Shown here: one piece after another, positions 20,721 to 32,299 of the stretch
How positions within the stretch are numbered: the first letter of the stretch is position 1
Layout: each line of letters begins with the position of its first letter
Assembly (NCBI GenBank): GCA_032718865.1
Contig: JALUTQ010000046.1
Location: forward strand, 1-64,000
Direction: 5' to 3'
DNA length: 64,000 bases
From: Tilletia caries
Lineage: Eukaryota; Basidiomycota; Exobasidiomycetes; Tilletiales; Tilletiaceae
The notes under the pieces: generated by a model
The model's input: only the letters and a program-made list of their open reading frames with translations
Database searches by the model: none
Told to the model about the DNA's origin: nothing
Program-made: the position numbers and the translations under genes

Positions 20721-22094
20721 CTACAAGCTAGCAGAGTTCCACATCTTCTTCGCAACGCGATCGCGGTAGGCAGCAGCTGCCTTCCCTTCCTTCGTGGTCT
20801 CCGCCCTTGACAGTCCCGATCTTGCGTCGCCCTCGTCGTTCTCATCGCCGGCATCGGCCCCCGCCACAACCGGGAGAGGGTCGATGTCGTTGAGCGGGTC
20901 TGTACGTCGAATGATGTTATGGACGACGGCGAGAGCGGGGAACACGTCGGCCTGCGTCTGAAGGTCAAAGTGGGAGCCAGTAATGAGTATCTTGAACCTA
21001 GCTTGTACGACGCCAAAGATCCGTTCTATCACGCTGCGAGCACCAGCATGTCTTCGATTGTACACTTCTTTTGCATTTCGTGGTCTAAGAAAGATGATGA
21101 ATGTCACTTGTCAGCGTGAACAGCAGAACTGCAGAACAGGAGACTGGAGAGACACGATGATCGGGATGAGCTACATACCTCCGCGTACCTGTTGCATACT
21201 CCCTCAAATGATAGCGTACGCCGCGGTATGGAATCAGTAGTTTGTCGCTGAATCCAAATCCGGCGTCGCCAAGCAGTTGTTTTTCCCTTCGCGAGATGTA
21301 GGCCTCCCTCCAAAGCCCTTGCCCAAAGGAAGCTGTCCGAAGTGCTACCTTCCCACCCGCTGAGCACGTACGTAAAGCACATATCGAAATCGCAAGCGGC
21401 GAGGACGTTGAAAGATGTCCAGCCCTTGCGATTCCAGAACCTGTCACGCTCCTCGGCGGGCGCATGAGCGCGGACGTGGGAGCCGTCGATAGCGCCCACG
21501 ACCGCTTTGAAGAAGGGGAACAGACGTGGGTTCTCCGAAATTGTGTAGTGGAGAGGAGTGACAGCGGTGGGCAAAGAGATGTGTTGATTGTATATTGAAG
21601 GCTCAACAAGAGCAGCGACAATTGATCGGAAAGCACTGCAGGAGTTGTAGAGGTTGTATCAGCCTGGGGAGGTGTGAAAAAGAGACACGAAATCTAGACC
21701 AGTAGACGTACGAGCTGATGGAACCTGGGCTACGCCCGAATACGTCCCCGGCCTGGCGGCAAGAGGCTGAGTAGCGGCAGACGTATAGGAAGATGCCGAT
21801 GCGTTCCCGAATGGACATTGCATCATCACGCCAACTAAGGTCCGCCAGGCCGGGTGCGTCGCGAAGAGCGTGCTCGATAGCATTGAACGTTCCAGGAGAG
21901 ACTCCAAGAATGTCTCTGCCTGTCGTTCCCTCTTGCCTCAACCAGCTCTCCACTTTGGTGATCCCTCGTCCTGGCCTGGAGTGGCCACGCTTCCTGTCAA
22001 TGAAGCGAGCACCGTATAAGGCCGCGGCCAGGCCGACGAGGACGAGGACTTTGTGTCGGGAAGAGCGGGTTTTTCGCTGATTAGAGGGCCGCAT
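20721..22094 (-). CDS. PIF/Harbinger-type DDE transposase (right arm)
   Basis: Mirror copy of 13172-14544 with the same three exons and the same DDE_Tnp_4 residues (VGAIDGSHV, LLGDAGFGF, SVIERIFGV). One A fewer in the run near 21282 (right arm AAAAA against the left arm reading) should be checked. Otherwise the reading is the same. With the complete Myb/SANT gene converging from the other side, this arm holds both proteins of a Harbinger-type element. I could not identify the element's terminal repeats. Confidence 0.82.
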
Positions 22095-22646
22095 CTCTGG
22101 GCACGACGAGAGAGATGAAGCAGGAGCGAGCACAGACAGAAGCGACGAGCAGGACCGACGGGACAGGAACGGCGGAAAGAGCCCGGCAGAGCGCAGAGAA
22201 GAGAACTGAGAAGACCAAAAAATCTGTTAAATGTAGTAACATAAGTGAAAAGTCAGCGTGAACGTTCATCATCAGCAGTAGAGCCCAAAAACGATCAAAT
22301 CATGCTCACCGCACCGATGTCGACCCGAACCAAGGCGCGCTACGGTACGGTATTGAAGCTGTATGATTGTATGAGTGTGCATGAAAAGAAATCATAATAA
22401 CGGTAGAAGTAAGAAGTGTCAACTGTCAGCGAGACCCAAGGCATGTAAGAAGGAAACACGACGACATTATACCACTGACCGTGTCTGCCTTGGATAGTGG
22501 CAGTATTGCTGCCTGCTGATTCTACACAAACGAAGAGAGAGGGAAATTTGGATTGAAGAAATGTATGATGAGGTCAACATAACGTCGGTCGTCACTGACG
22601 TGAAGTATGCAGGCCTACTCACTGCTCACAATGGCCAAGGCAATGT
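22095..22646 (-). other. 5' region of Harbinger transposase gene (right arm)
   Basis: Mirror of 12618-13171; leader and promoter side of the transposase, with nothing else I can assign. Confidence 0.45.
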
Positions 22647-22984
22647 TGTGCGAACACTTGGTTCGGAAAGAGAGTCTTACCTGTTGCCGAGAGCAGACAG
22701 AAGAAAAGTAGAACAATGCAAGGACGGATTAATTCTAAGCGAGGGGGGAAATGAGGCGCAGCGGCTTAAATACAAATGAGGTGCGAGTGAGTGAGGCCGC
22801 TGCGGCGAGTGAAGGAAAAAGAGGAAGGAAAAGTGGAGCGTTGCGTAACGATTCTGAAGCAGTGAGCGGAAAAGTGTTGAGCGAGGAAAAGTGTTGAGAG
22901 AAATCGGGAACCGGATCGGAGCGGAACGGAATCATAGAGAAGGATTAAGGAAGCTATTATACTCAGGAGCTGGTTGCCAGCACA
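22647..22984 (-). repeat. 3' LTR of element B (right arm)
   Basis: 338-bp counterpart of 12279-12617. Confidence 0.92.
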
Positions 22985-24372
22985 TCCCCACCGTCAGAAG
23001 CAGACCGTCCCTGGTCTGCAACTGGGAGGCGAGAAAGGGCGTCTGCGTTCGTGTGGCGGGCCCCGGGTCGATACAGGAATCGAAGGTTGGCCAGATGCGG
23101 CATGATCTCTGCGCGGCAACGTGTGATGGTCGGCCCGTAAGGGATGTTTGTCGTTGACCGGAGCATGCGTTCCATCGGAGAGTGATCGGTGGTCACGGTC
23201 GTGAAGGCTCCCTCGAGCAGATGGGCAAGCTTCCGATGAGCCCACGTAAAGCAGACAAGCTCCAGCTCAGCGGCCACAAGTTTGGACTCCGCGGGGGAAG
23301 TGAGCCGGGAAAGAAATGCGACCGGACGCTCGGTGAGAAGGAGCCGGTCGTTTCCTTGCTGGAAGACACGGGGCCGGGGAAGCGGGCCGCGAAGCAGATC
23401 GTCGAGCTCATCGGATGCCGAGGACCGGACGGTGCCCAAGACGAAGTCCCCCAGGGCAGCAGGGTGACGACGAACGCGCGGTGGGAGGGCCAGATCATCG
23501 TCCTCGACCACATCCGTGTCCTCGCCGATCGTCAACGAGTCTGGAAACCCCGCAGGCTCCTCCGCATCCCCCACCCGTGGATCCACAGGGAGCTCCGACC
23601 GGTCGGCAGCGAAGGGATCGTCGGTAGCCGCGTCGATATCGATCTGCTCGATGTTGAACACCGGGTCGATGCCGAGGTGCGGGGGCAGAGTGAGGCGAAC
23701 GCGATGGGCCGATAGCACTTCCTCAACGGGGAACGGTCCCAGCTTCCGAGCATCCAGCTGGTCCGAGACGGCGCCCGCGACGGGACGATCTCGGAGACGA
23801 ATCCAGGCGGACATCCCCGGCGCCACAAGAGCCGGAGTTGCACGCCGTGAGTCGTACCTGCGCTTCTGCTCGACGCGAGCGGTGACGATGTGCTGACGAG
23901 CCTCGTCCAGGCGATCTTGGGCCGCCGACAGACGTTCCTCGAAGGAGCCCACGCCAAGGTGTTCCTCCGAGTCGAAGATCGCATGGACTATCGTCGGGTG
24001 ACTGATGAAGATCAGATCGAATGGCCGATGGCCGGTGACAGACGACGGGCTGCTGTTGATCGCCAGTTCGACCGAAGGGAGAAGACGGCGATCCCAGTGC
24101 GACTTCGACGGCAGGGCCATGACCTGAAGGACACGGTGAACGGTCTGTATCACGCGTTCGACGCTATTGGCCTGCTGATGGTACGGACTGGAGGGCGTGC
24201 TGACTGCGCCAAGAGACTCGCAGAGGGCCATCATGACGGAGCCAGAGACCCGGGCTTCGGAGTCCGAGACGAGACGGCGAGGCCGCCAGCCGAAGCGGAG
24301 CACACGGTTGCTCACGATAGCAGCGACTCCGTCCGCGGTGATCTCCTTTGCGCAAGGCTCGAGGATGACCAT
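22963..24372 (-). CDS. Integrase core fused in frame to displaced RNase H (element B, right arm)
   Basis: A 469-codon frame without stops. It begins inside the integrase core (MVILEPCAKEITADGV), passes the SDSEARVSGS and NSVERVIQ motifs and the integrase C-terminal part, and reaches an acidic stretch with LPPRVRRHPAALGDFVLG that looks like a pol end. It then continues into RNase H sequence: PVAFLSRLTSPAESKL, AAELELVCFTWAHRKL, TTDHSPMERML and NTNADALSRLP. It stops inside the 3' LTR. In standard Ty3 elements this RNase H part lies before integrase. The upstream half of integrase is separated only by an extra T near 24383. Confidence 0.85.
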   Translation of the reverse strand: MVILEPCAKEITADGVAAIVSNRVLRFGWRPRRLVSDSEARVSGSVMMALCESLGAVSTPSSPYHQQANSVERVIQTVHRVLQVMALPSKSHWDRRLLPSVELAINSSPSSVTGHRPFDLIFISHPTIVHAIFDSEEHLGVGSFEERLSAAQDRLDEARQHIVTARVEQKRRYDSRRATPALVAPGMSAWIRLRDRPVAGAVSDQLDARKLGPFPVEEVLSAHRVRLTLPPHLGIDPVFNIEQIDIDAATDDPFAADRSELPVDPRVGDAEEPAGFPDSLTIGEDTDVVEDDDLALPPRVRRHPAALGDFVLGTVRSSASDELDDLLRGPLPRPRVFQQGNDRLLLTERPVAFLSRLTSPAESKLVAAELELVCFTWAHRKLAHLLEGAFTTVTTDHSPMERMLRSTTNIPYGPTITRCRAEIMPHLANLRFLYRPGARHTNADALSRLPVADQGRSASDGGDVLATSS

Positions 24373-25354
24373 GCGCGAAAAAGAGATCCTGGATCACCAG
24401 AGCGGCGTCGTTCCCCGCCCGTGATCGTGGGAACCCGTAGATGAGGTCGAGCGAGATGTGATCGAAGGGGAGCGTTGGGTCCGTCGAAATGTCCAACATG
24501 CCGGTCTTGGGGGAGGACTTCGTGCGGCGGCATGAGTCGCAGTGTTTGACCCAAGCACGAACAGCGGTAGAAAGCTGGGGACGCCAGAAGTGCTTCCGGA
24601 CAGCAAGAAAGGTTTTCCAAAACCCGAAATGCCCGCCCTGATCGTGAGCATGCCGCAGAACGACGGAAAGGCCCGCGGCAGGGAGAGCGATCCGATCATC
24701 GCTGCGACGGACGAGGACGGAATCGCGAAGCACCCATTCATCATCGGACGCCGGCCGGTCTTGAGCGCGACGCAAGATCGGCGCGAAGAACTTGTCCTCG
24801 GACAACCACACCGCCCACCGGTCGCGGGCAATGCTGGAAGGCAATTGCGACACGGACAACGTGTTCAGGTGGGCGCCGACGGGGTCGATGGGGACAAGAG
24901 CGGCCGTGGTCGTCACCTGGTGAAGAATAGCAGCAAGGGCTCCCTTGGACGCGTCGGTGTAAAGGATGTAGGGCCGGGATGGGTCGGGGTGGGCGAGAAC
25001 GGGAGGATTCGCAATGGCCGCCCGCAAGGCCTCGAAACTGGCCTGCTGTTCGGAGCCCCAGGACAACGGAACCTTGGCCGCGGATACTGCCCGTCCCTCA
25101 GCGTTCACGAGTCTGGTGTTGCCGTCTGCGGATTCGTATCGCCATCCCTTAAGCAGCCTCGTGAGCGGAGCCGCAATCTCGGCGAAGCGTGGAATGAAGG
25201 CCCAATAAATAAGCCGAGAGTGTGGTAGAGCTCTTGCAATGTGTGAGGGCGGTCCAGGGTTTGAACCGCCTTCGCTCGATCTTGCCAGACGGCGACGCCG
25301 GCACCAGACACTTTCCTGCCGAGCAACGTGAGGCTGGGCACAGCAAATGTGCAT
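24164..25354 (-). pseudogene. RNase H start and integrase N-terminal half (element B, right arm)
   Basis: The frame runs from the RT C-terminal part through LLKGWRYE, the RNase H start YTDASKGAL and the linker DKFFAPILRR, to the integrase zinc finger (HAHDQGGH...HCDSC) and core start. The frame then shifts at a five-T run (four in the left arm), so DLFSRM becomes out of frame. RNase H is cut after its first strand, as in element A. Confidence 0.85.
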
Positions 25355-26367
25355 TTAGCCGGACTGAAACGAAGGCCGATGGCCTCAGCATTCTTCAGCA
25401 GCGTATCCAGCGCACGGAGGTGTTCGTCGAGGTCATCTGTAGCAATGACAGAGTCGTCGATATACACTACCGCTTGTTGCCAGCGGAGGTTGCCTAAGAC
25501 CTTGTTCATCATTCTTTGGAAGACCGCCGGAGCATTTCGCAATCCGAAGGGGACTCGCTTGTATTGATAGAGCCCCCTGTGGCAGACGAAGGCCGTTTTC
25601 CACTGGTCGTCGGGGACCACGCCGAGTTGGTGGTATCCTCGGATGGCGTCTAGCGAACTGAACCATTTCTTTCCGCAGAGGGTCTGAAAGATGGCGTCAA
25701 TCGTCGGAAGAGGATATCGATCGGGCACGGTGCTGGAGTTTAGCTGGCGGTAGTCGACGCAGAACCTCCACTTCCCATTCTGCTTGACCATCACAACGGG
25801 GAAGGAGACCGGGCTTTGCGACGGCTCGATCACATCCCAGTCCAGCAGCTGCTCAATGGCCGCGTCCATGGCTGCGCGTTTCTCCGGGCTTGCGCGTCTA
25901 GGTGGTTCCGGGGGCAGATTGGTGTAGGTGGAACCAACTCCGGTGGGGGGGCGCAAAGGGCTCTCGTTGGAGGTGTCCTCTTGATCCTCAGCGGTGTCGT
26001 CTTGAGCGGATCCCTGCTCGTCGACCGTGCTGGATAGCTCCGGGACGGGAATGCCCAGCTTGTTCATGGCGCGGCGGATCTTGCGGCGCTCGGCGGAGTT
26101 GAGGGCCTTGAACCGGTCCAACGGGGATGCGCCGGTCGGAGACGGAGTGGTGAGCAGCTGAGAAGAGAGAGCTGATGGTGTGAGGTGTGGAGGGAGGTCG
26201 CGGTTGCGACGGGTGACGAACGGAGGAGTGTCCGGACCGAGAGTGGTGCGGACCGGGGAGTAGGCCGGGTTGACGAGATGGCGTCCAAGGTTGCTGGTCG
26301 GCCCCGGCGATCTCGTCGTCGTCCTCGTCGTCTTCGGGCTGGCCACGCTGCCACTGTTCCACCTCAC
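25105..26367 (-). pseudogene. Gag-like C-terminal part fused to RT (element B, right arm)
   Basis: A 420-codon frame that joins the gag-like leader (RFKALNSAERRKIRRAMNKL) through a Pro-rich linker (TGVGSTYTNLPPEPPRRAS) to complete RT (FCVDYRQLN, FGLRNAPAVFQ, YIDDSV). The seven-C run near 25945-25951 keeps the frame that the left arm loses. The upstream gag-like part (26662-25988) is in another frame because three C are missing near 26263. The RT C-terminal shift near LGLF is shared with the left arm. Confidence 0.85.
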
Positions 26368-26662
26368 CGAGCCGTATGTTGAAGCCGTCCAGTCGATTCG
26401 CGAGTTCGTCGCGCATAGCGCGGACTTCGGCGATCATCGACATGTTGTAGGAGTCAGCGGCGACAGCGGTGAGGCCGGGGTGTGAGATGGTCGAGGCGTG
26501 GACGAGCGGGACTTGAGCGGACGAGGCAGAGACGAGTGGGTCTGGGGCGGCCGAGACGGGGACGAGTGGGTCTTGGAGAGCGGCTGCTTGGGATCCTCCG
26601 CGGCCGCCACGACCTCGACGTCGACCGCGACTGGATGTGGTCGATCCTGGAGACGAATTCAT
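25988..26662 (-). pseudogene. Element B gag-like N-terminus (right arm)
   Basis: Same Arg/Gly-rich and coiled-coil N-terminus as 8596-9429, up to TPSRQPG. A short deletion in a C-run then shifts the frame into the neighbouring ORF. Confidence 0.72.
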
Positions 26663-26961
26663 CGAGTGTGGATGGAGAAGGTGTTGATGGAGAAGTCGTG
26701 AAGAGGAGAAGAGATGTGCTGCGTGGACACGGACCCAGGGAAACCGAGGAGATGCCTCGACTCAAGGACCTACTGGGTGGTCGACGCAGGGAGGTAAGAG
26801 AGAGCAGAAAGACAAGGGAGAGGCCACTGGAGATTCGAAATCTCGACGAGGCCGTCTTGAAGTTGGGAGAGGCCGCTGGAACTGTTGAGTTCGTCGGTGC
26901 CGTCTGTGGGTTTCGCTGTAGGTGGTCGGTGCACGTCAGCGAGAGAACCCTCTCATCACCA

Positions 26962-27303
26962 TGTGCGAACACTTGGTTCGGAAAGAGAGTCTTACCTGTT
27001 GCCGAGAGCAGACAGAAGAAAAGTAGAACAATGCAAGGACGGATTAATTCTAAGCGAGGGGGGAAATGAGGCGCAGCGGCTTAAATACAAATGAGGTGCG
27101 AGTGAGTGAGGCCGCTGCGGCGAGTGAAGGAAAAAAAGAGGAAGGAAAAAGTGGAGCGTTGCGTAACGATTCTGAAGCAGTGAGCGGAAAAAGTGTTGAG
27201 CGAGGAAAAGTGTTGAGAGAAATCGGGAACCGGATCGGAGCGGAACGGAATCATAGAGAAGGATTAAGGAAGCTATTATACTCAGGAGCTGGTTGCCAGC
27301 ACA
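26962..27303 (-). repeat. 5' LTR of element B (right arm)
   Basis: 342-bp counterpart of 7953-8296; the PBS complement CTCTCATCACCA lies at 26950-26961. Confidence 0.92.
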
Positions 27304-27479
27304 ACGAAACGCGCCAGAAAAGAAGCGGAGAGAGCAAACTTTGATTACTTTATGTGTGGTCTGTGGAAATAACACAAAGAAAGAGAATTGAGAGTCAGAG
27401 GTTATGGGTGACAGAGTCACAGGGAGAGGAAGACAAAAATGAGAGTGGGACGGGTGCTACTCACCAGACGGCGGACGAC

Positions 27480-27878
27480 TGTGCTGGCAATAGACCAGGT
27501 GGTACAATGATCACTTCCTTATCCTTTCTCGTGATCACTTCTCTTTGCTCCATTCCGTTCCGCTCCGACCCGTTTTTGCTTTCCTTCCGTTTCTCACTCT
27601 CGGCTCTTCTCGCCTTTCACACCCTCTAAATCATTGCGCAATGACCTGGCACGTCCCTCGCTCTCTCTCACTCCTCCATCATTGCGACAAGTCCTTATAA
27701 TCTTTCCCGAAGTAACCAAGCACACCGAATGTATATAGCGGCTCGTTTTTCCCTTACTTTCTTCCTTTGCAATGCAGACTTCCACACACATCTTCTTCGT
27801 TCCTTTTGCTCCCCACTAGTTTTCCAGTCCTCTAGAATTCTCACACAGGTACTTATCACTTCCAGTCTTGCCAACACA
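27480..27878 (+). repeat. Solo LTR with 5-bp target duplication (right arm)
   Basis: Mirror of 7379-7775, flanked by ACGAC at 27475-27479 and 27879-27883. Confidence 0.88.
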
Positions 27879-28295
27879 ACGACACGACGGGAACCGGGCG
27901 ACAGGGCGACCGACCGAAGGTGGGAAGCGTTATATGCTGTATTCAGAAGTAAGAACAAAGGAAATCGAGAGTCAGCGAAGGTTAGAAAAATGGCATAGCT
28001 TCGGGGCAGTTCGCGTGCTACCCACCGAAAGACGCGACCGGGCGACCGAAACGCGCAGACAGCAAGCTTTGATCTCTCTCCTGCACGCTGCGAATGGAAG
28101 GAGAGAAGAGGGACAGTGTTTAAGGCGTCAGTAAAGGTCTGGGACAGAGAGAGGGAGCTAGCTGGGAGCGAGACAAGAGGCTGGATCATTGGAAGCATAC
28201 TTTACTCACTGCTGACGTAGAAGACAATACCGAGCCGAGCAGCGTCTCCTCCACCAGCTGGATCCAGAGACGAGGAAGCAGCAGAGGGGCACAGG

Positions 28296-28598
28296 TGTGA
28301 TAGACGGTGGCTCTCATCCTCTCCTCTTCCCTTTTCTCCTCTCTCATTTCTCTTCTCTCAATGCTGCTCTGCTCGCTTTCATAGATAGTAAATCCACGCG
28401 GCAAACCATGTGGCTTTACTATCTTATCTCCCCTTTCTCTCTCTTATCTCCTTTCCCTTTCTTCCTCTCGCTTCTCTTCTCTCGGCCGAGTGCTTTCCCG
28501 CTCTCGTCCTCATCATCTTCCTGCTCGCCCCTCTCTTGTAGATAGCTTCCCCCATGATTCAACTCGCTTTCACTTGCCTAATAGCACCTGCTATTACA
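28296..28598 (+). repeat. Solo LTR of element A with ACAGG target duplication
   Basis: 303 bp, TGTGATAGACGG to CTATTACA, flanked by ACAGG at 28291-28295 and 28599-28603. The corresponding LTR in the left arm (6657-6958) is followed by PBS and gag, so this copy lost its internal part by LTR recombination, or only the solo form was duplicated. Sequence outside 28603 has no partner within the window. Confidence 0.9.
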
Positions 28599-28603
28599 AC
28601 AGG

Positions 28604-31375
28604 ACGGAAGTGCTTGACACTTGCGCACTGTGGGCGTCGAGACATAGCAGTCAGTGCAAGAAGAGATAGCGACAGACATGAGACGATGACTGCAACTCAC
28701 AAAACACAATGTTAACTGGCGCCAGCAGTAGCCACAACTCTTGAGAACGCGCAGCTGAGGATAAGAAGAGAGAGAAAAGGAGAAGAGGACGCAGCTGATG
28801 CGGCGAGGTGTAGATGTAGCAAAAACGCGTATTGGACATGGGTGATTCATGTTCGGTCTGCTAGGTGGTCACTTCATTTCTGACGAGCACCTCGCTCTCA
28901 CACGTGGAAAGTCAAGCATCAGCATGGGCCAACTGAACAGACAACAGCCCCTGGTGATTTGATTCAGATTCAGGAGCGTCAAGACGCCCGTCGCCGGCGC
29001 GGAGGCTTTTTCGTGCCGGAGAAATGCGTCAAAACACGCGTCCTGACGCTCCGGTTGAACAGGCTCTGAGAAACATTGACAAAAGACGAATGGCCGTGCG
29101 TGAGGCGTGCGGGTCGGCTTCAACACTTCTTGGCTCCATAGCTGGAAGAGAAGATGCTGATGTTGGACTGTGGAGGGTGGAGCTGTGGAGTACATACCTT
29201 TCAGCAGGAAGAACCGAATCCGCCGTCCAGCATCTCTATTATTGTCTTCAATTCGAGGGTAATTAATTTTCATGACAAAGGGCAGACAACTATGTGGGGG
29301 ACCGAGCGCAGAGCGCAGATAGAACAGTAGTGTAGCCACCAAATAAATAATCAATACTGGCTTTGCCAGCCTGCTTCGTGAGTCGCAACCAGCATAAATG
29401 TGACTCTGCGAGGGCCGAGGGGCTAGCCGCTAGACAGTAGTGCGATGTACGAGTCAGCGACGCCCTATCTAAGGCCATAAGCGCTCGTCGCCCGCGGCCC
29501 GCTCCTTGTCTGTACGTCGATGTCTTCGAGAGCAGATCAAATAGTTTGAAGAGCGAGAAGGATTCATACGGCTCAGCGTTCACCCTGTAAACCCAGGACC
29601 CAAAGCGGTGGGCCTGCTCATTAACCAATGGTTCGTCGCTTATACGCGGTACACACGGGTAAATGTTCTGTGTGAGTAATGAGTAATAATGAGTAATGAG
29701 TAATGAGTAATGAGGATACTGGAGGCGGCGAAGTTCAGCGTTCAACGCGTCAACCTATTTGTCCTTAAAATAATGTTAGGCGACACTGGACACAGCTTCT
29801 TGAGCCGTACCCTTGGGAACGTGTTCGCTAAACCCAAATCCAACAATGATTGATTGATCCACCTGCTTGGGAAGACCATGAATACATTATTACGTAGTGA
29901 GACCTCTACATGTTACATGGATGCGGTCTGCATTTGACGCCTGAAGCCTAACCCTGCCTGTGACTTGTTGGCAGCATCGAAGCGTTCGAAAAACATTCTT
30001 CGGTCCTGTTGAGCTGGCCTCCGATGGCATATAAATGGTAACTACGATACTAGATCCTTGATGGCGAGCAGCAAATTCGATAGTGGTGCGCATTGAGAGG
30101 TAGAGAACGATAGTATGGTTGCTATGTTTGTTACGAAATGAGACAATACACACCGTGGGAATTATCAATTTTGTACGTATGTTTTACGTTTCGAGAGATC
30201 TGCAGACTGAGGACGAGCGACCGCGTAGACCAGGACGCGAAGCATACTCGCAAGAATATCCCCGGCGGCGTTCTACGACGGGCCCACAAGGCCACAAAGT
30301 CGCTAGCGGGACGTCTACATTAGCACAGCCATGGAAAGCTACTGACGGTAACCAACTCATATATGCTTTTGCTAGGCCGTGGGATGGGTTCAAACAGGTT
30401 CGCCAGCAGATCAAGGAAGAAAAGAAGCCATGCGACCATGGGTAGGCGGGGGAAGTCGTCCAGAAGAGTTAAAGATAGGCACAAGTTGGGTTTGAGAACG
30501 GGAACAACGCTACAGCAGGAAACGCGTTCGACGATCTGTGTACGTCGCCCTGGACTACTACACACCTTGTCACTAAGCCTTCCAATGCATTGACCTTGAG
30601 TGACGAACGTTCCTGACGGAGATGATCTTGCTTTCTACTGAGCAAGTACCAAAAACGAAGAGTTCAGATCTCAGATTCAGACGCTCGAGCAGAAAACCTT
30701 GAGTACTGAGCGCTGAGCGAAGGTTTGGAGCCAAACGTGACGGCTGGAGTAGGTATGACGCTGCGCATCAAACATAACTTGTTCCCAAATTACGTTTGCT
30801 GCGTTTGAGTTTTTTTACATATGCGATTGTGTGTGTGCTCTGTGGGCGAACGTCTAACCTTGGACCTCATCCAGCCAAGTACGAGGTGGAGGTTCATCGT
30901 TCATCGTCCATTCATCCATGCTACACGACCGATGACAGCGTGTTCAAGTACAAAGCATGGAATGATTGCAATTGCGCTGACGCTCCTTGAGCAAATGCAG
31001 GTCCAGTCGCTGGCCAGGCATCAGGTGGGAGCCGATATGTGGCCGAACGGTCCTCAGGATGGAAGCAAAGTATACTCTGGTGTTGATGCTTGATGCAGGC
31101 GAGGTTCTATCTTTGCAGGCACCAAGCCCTCCATGCCGTTCATTTGAGCGCTGCTAGGTAAACATCGAACAAAAATGGTGCAGATTTCGATTCTGATAAA
31201 GAAGGTGAAGTGGGAAGCGAAGAGTTAGGATACAGCAAGATCCCGGCAGCTTGAAATACAGTCAGAACAAGACGATCATCGAGAGGTCGAAGGAAGCACA
31301 GAGCGGCGAGGCAGCGATTGGGAAACGAGTGTCCTTTTGTTTTGGTTGGCGAGGGGTTTGAGGTGAGATCTCGCC
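28604..31375. other. Intergenic sequence without recognised genes
   Basis: 2.8 kb with only short, composition-driven frames. The one clear feature is an irregular microsatellite of GAGTAAT units at about 29670-29714. I see no tRNA, transposon end or conserved domain. Confidence 0.6.
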
Positions 31376-32299
31376 TCAAAGAACGTCAACGTTGGGGTCC
31401 GAGCAGCCAAGGACGTCCAAGTTGACCAGTCCGCCCTCGCTGAGCACAGAGCACGTCGCCGAATTGTCGCAGGTAGTGGCGGTAGGCATGGGCGTCGCTG
31501 TGATGGTGCTCGTAGACTTCTTGGTTGTCGTGCTCGTGGGCTTCTTAGTCGTGGTGGGCTTCTTAGTCGTGGTGGGCTTCTTTGTCGTGGTGGGCTTCTT
31601 TGTCGTCGTCGGCTTAGGAGTTGCGGTCGGCTTCTTGGTCGTAGTTGGCTTGGTGGTAGGCTTTTTCGTGGACGTCACCCGCTTTTTGGTGGTAGTGGGC
31701 TTGGGAGTCGGCTTCTTCGTGGTGCTCCACTTGGTCGTCGTCTTCTTGGTTGTGTGCTTCTTCGAGGGCTTGGGCTTGGGCTTAGTGGTGTGGTGTGCAG
31801 GAGCCTTGCGCTTGAGAACGTCCACGCCCAACGAACCGCAGCCGAGGACACTGACGTCGACCAGACCGTCGCCCAGAACATTGCAGGTATCCGTAGCGGA
31901 GCACTTGGTAGAAGTAGTAGTTGAGGCGGCGCCATCAGAGAGCACGGAGACGTCTGTGCCACTGCATCCCAGTGCGCCAAGATTGACGAGCCCCCCGTTC
32001 TGCAGGGCCTGGCAGGTTCCGGTCTTGGTGACAGAGCTGATAAGGCCACCGCCGAGCATCCGGCCGCCAAGGAGCTTGCATCCGAACTGATCAAGGTCTG
32101 GAGGGAAAGATGAGCGGAGAAAGGATATTGAGAATCAGCGTTCTCCCCTTCTCCGTTTGCCCAGACAAGGTGTAGACTCACTGGAAAGGCCAGCCAGGTG
32201 GAAGACCGTGCAGATGTCTACCGGAAGAAGAGAGGTGACAAGGGCCGAGGTCGACCCAGTGGCAATGAGGACGAAGGTGGCGAGGACAGTGATCTTCAT
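31376..32299 (-). CDS. Secreted four-repeat Cys-pair protein 1, Thr/Lys/Pro-rich linker
   Basis: Two exons, 32299-32182 (118 bp) and 32097-31376; 279 aa. A signal peptide (MKITVLATFVLIATGSTSA) precedes four copies of a repeat with two cysteines spaced 14-15 residues apart around the motif GGL-V-N-L, each followed by D-V-x-V-L. The first copy is split by the intron. The third copy is one residue shorter and followed by a KR dipeptide, a possible Kex2 site. A mucin-like linker of about 100 residues built from TTKKPT-type units separates it from the fourth copy at the C-terminus. I recognise no family. Its paralogue lies 1.9 kb away on the same strand. A cell-wall or extracellular role is inference from the signal peptide and Thr-rich linker. 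Confidence 0.8.

Larger units (their letters stand above)
22647..27303 (-). mobile_element. Ty3-type LTR retrotransposon B, right-arm copy
   Basis: Minus-strand mirror of the left-arm copy. The 5' LTR is 26962-27303, the 3' LTR 22647-22984. PBS and purine tract are conserved. Flanks are ACGAA (27304-27308, complement of TTCGT) and, inside, AATGT, again unmatched. Its frames differ from the left copy in homopolymer runs, so different parts are open in each arm. Confidence 0.9.
19201..28598. repeat. Right arm of the 22-kb inverted duplication
   Basis: Reverse complement of 6657-16053. On this side the sequence continues normally at the inner end: the repeat element sits in an intron of an intact gene with both target duplications. 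This arm therefore looks like the original and the left arm like the added copy. Confidence 0.95.

Noticed and set aside
6657..28598. The large inverted duplication as a simple sequencing-adapter chimera
   Set aside because: The 3.1-kb unique spacer, independent substitutions between arms, and the solo versus internal-bearing LTR difference do not fit a read read twice.
29664..29714. GAGTAAT array as a possible CRISPR or regulatory array
   Set aside because: Units are 7-10 bp without spacers; an ordinary eukaryotic microsatellite.
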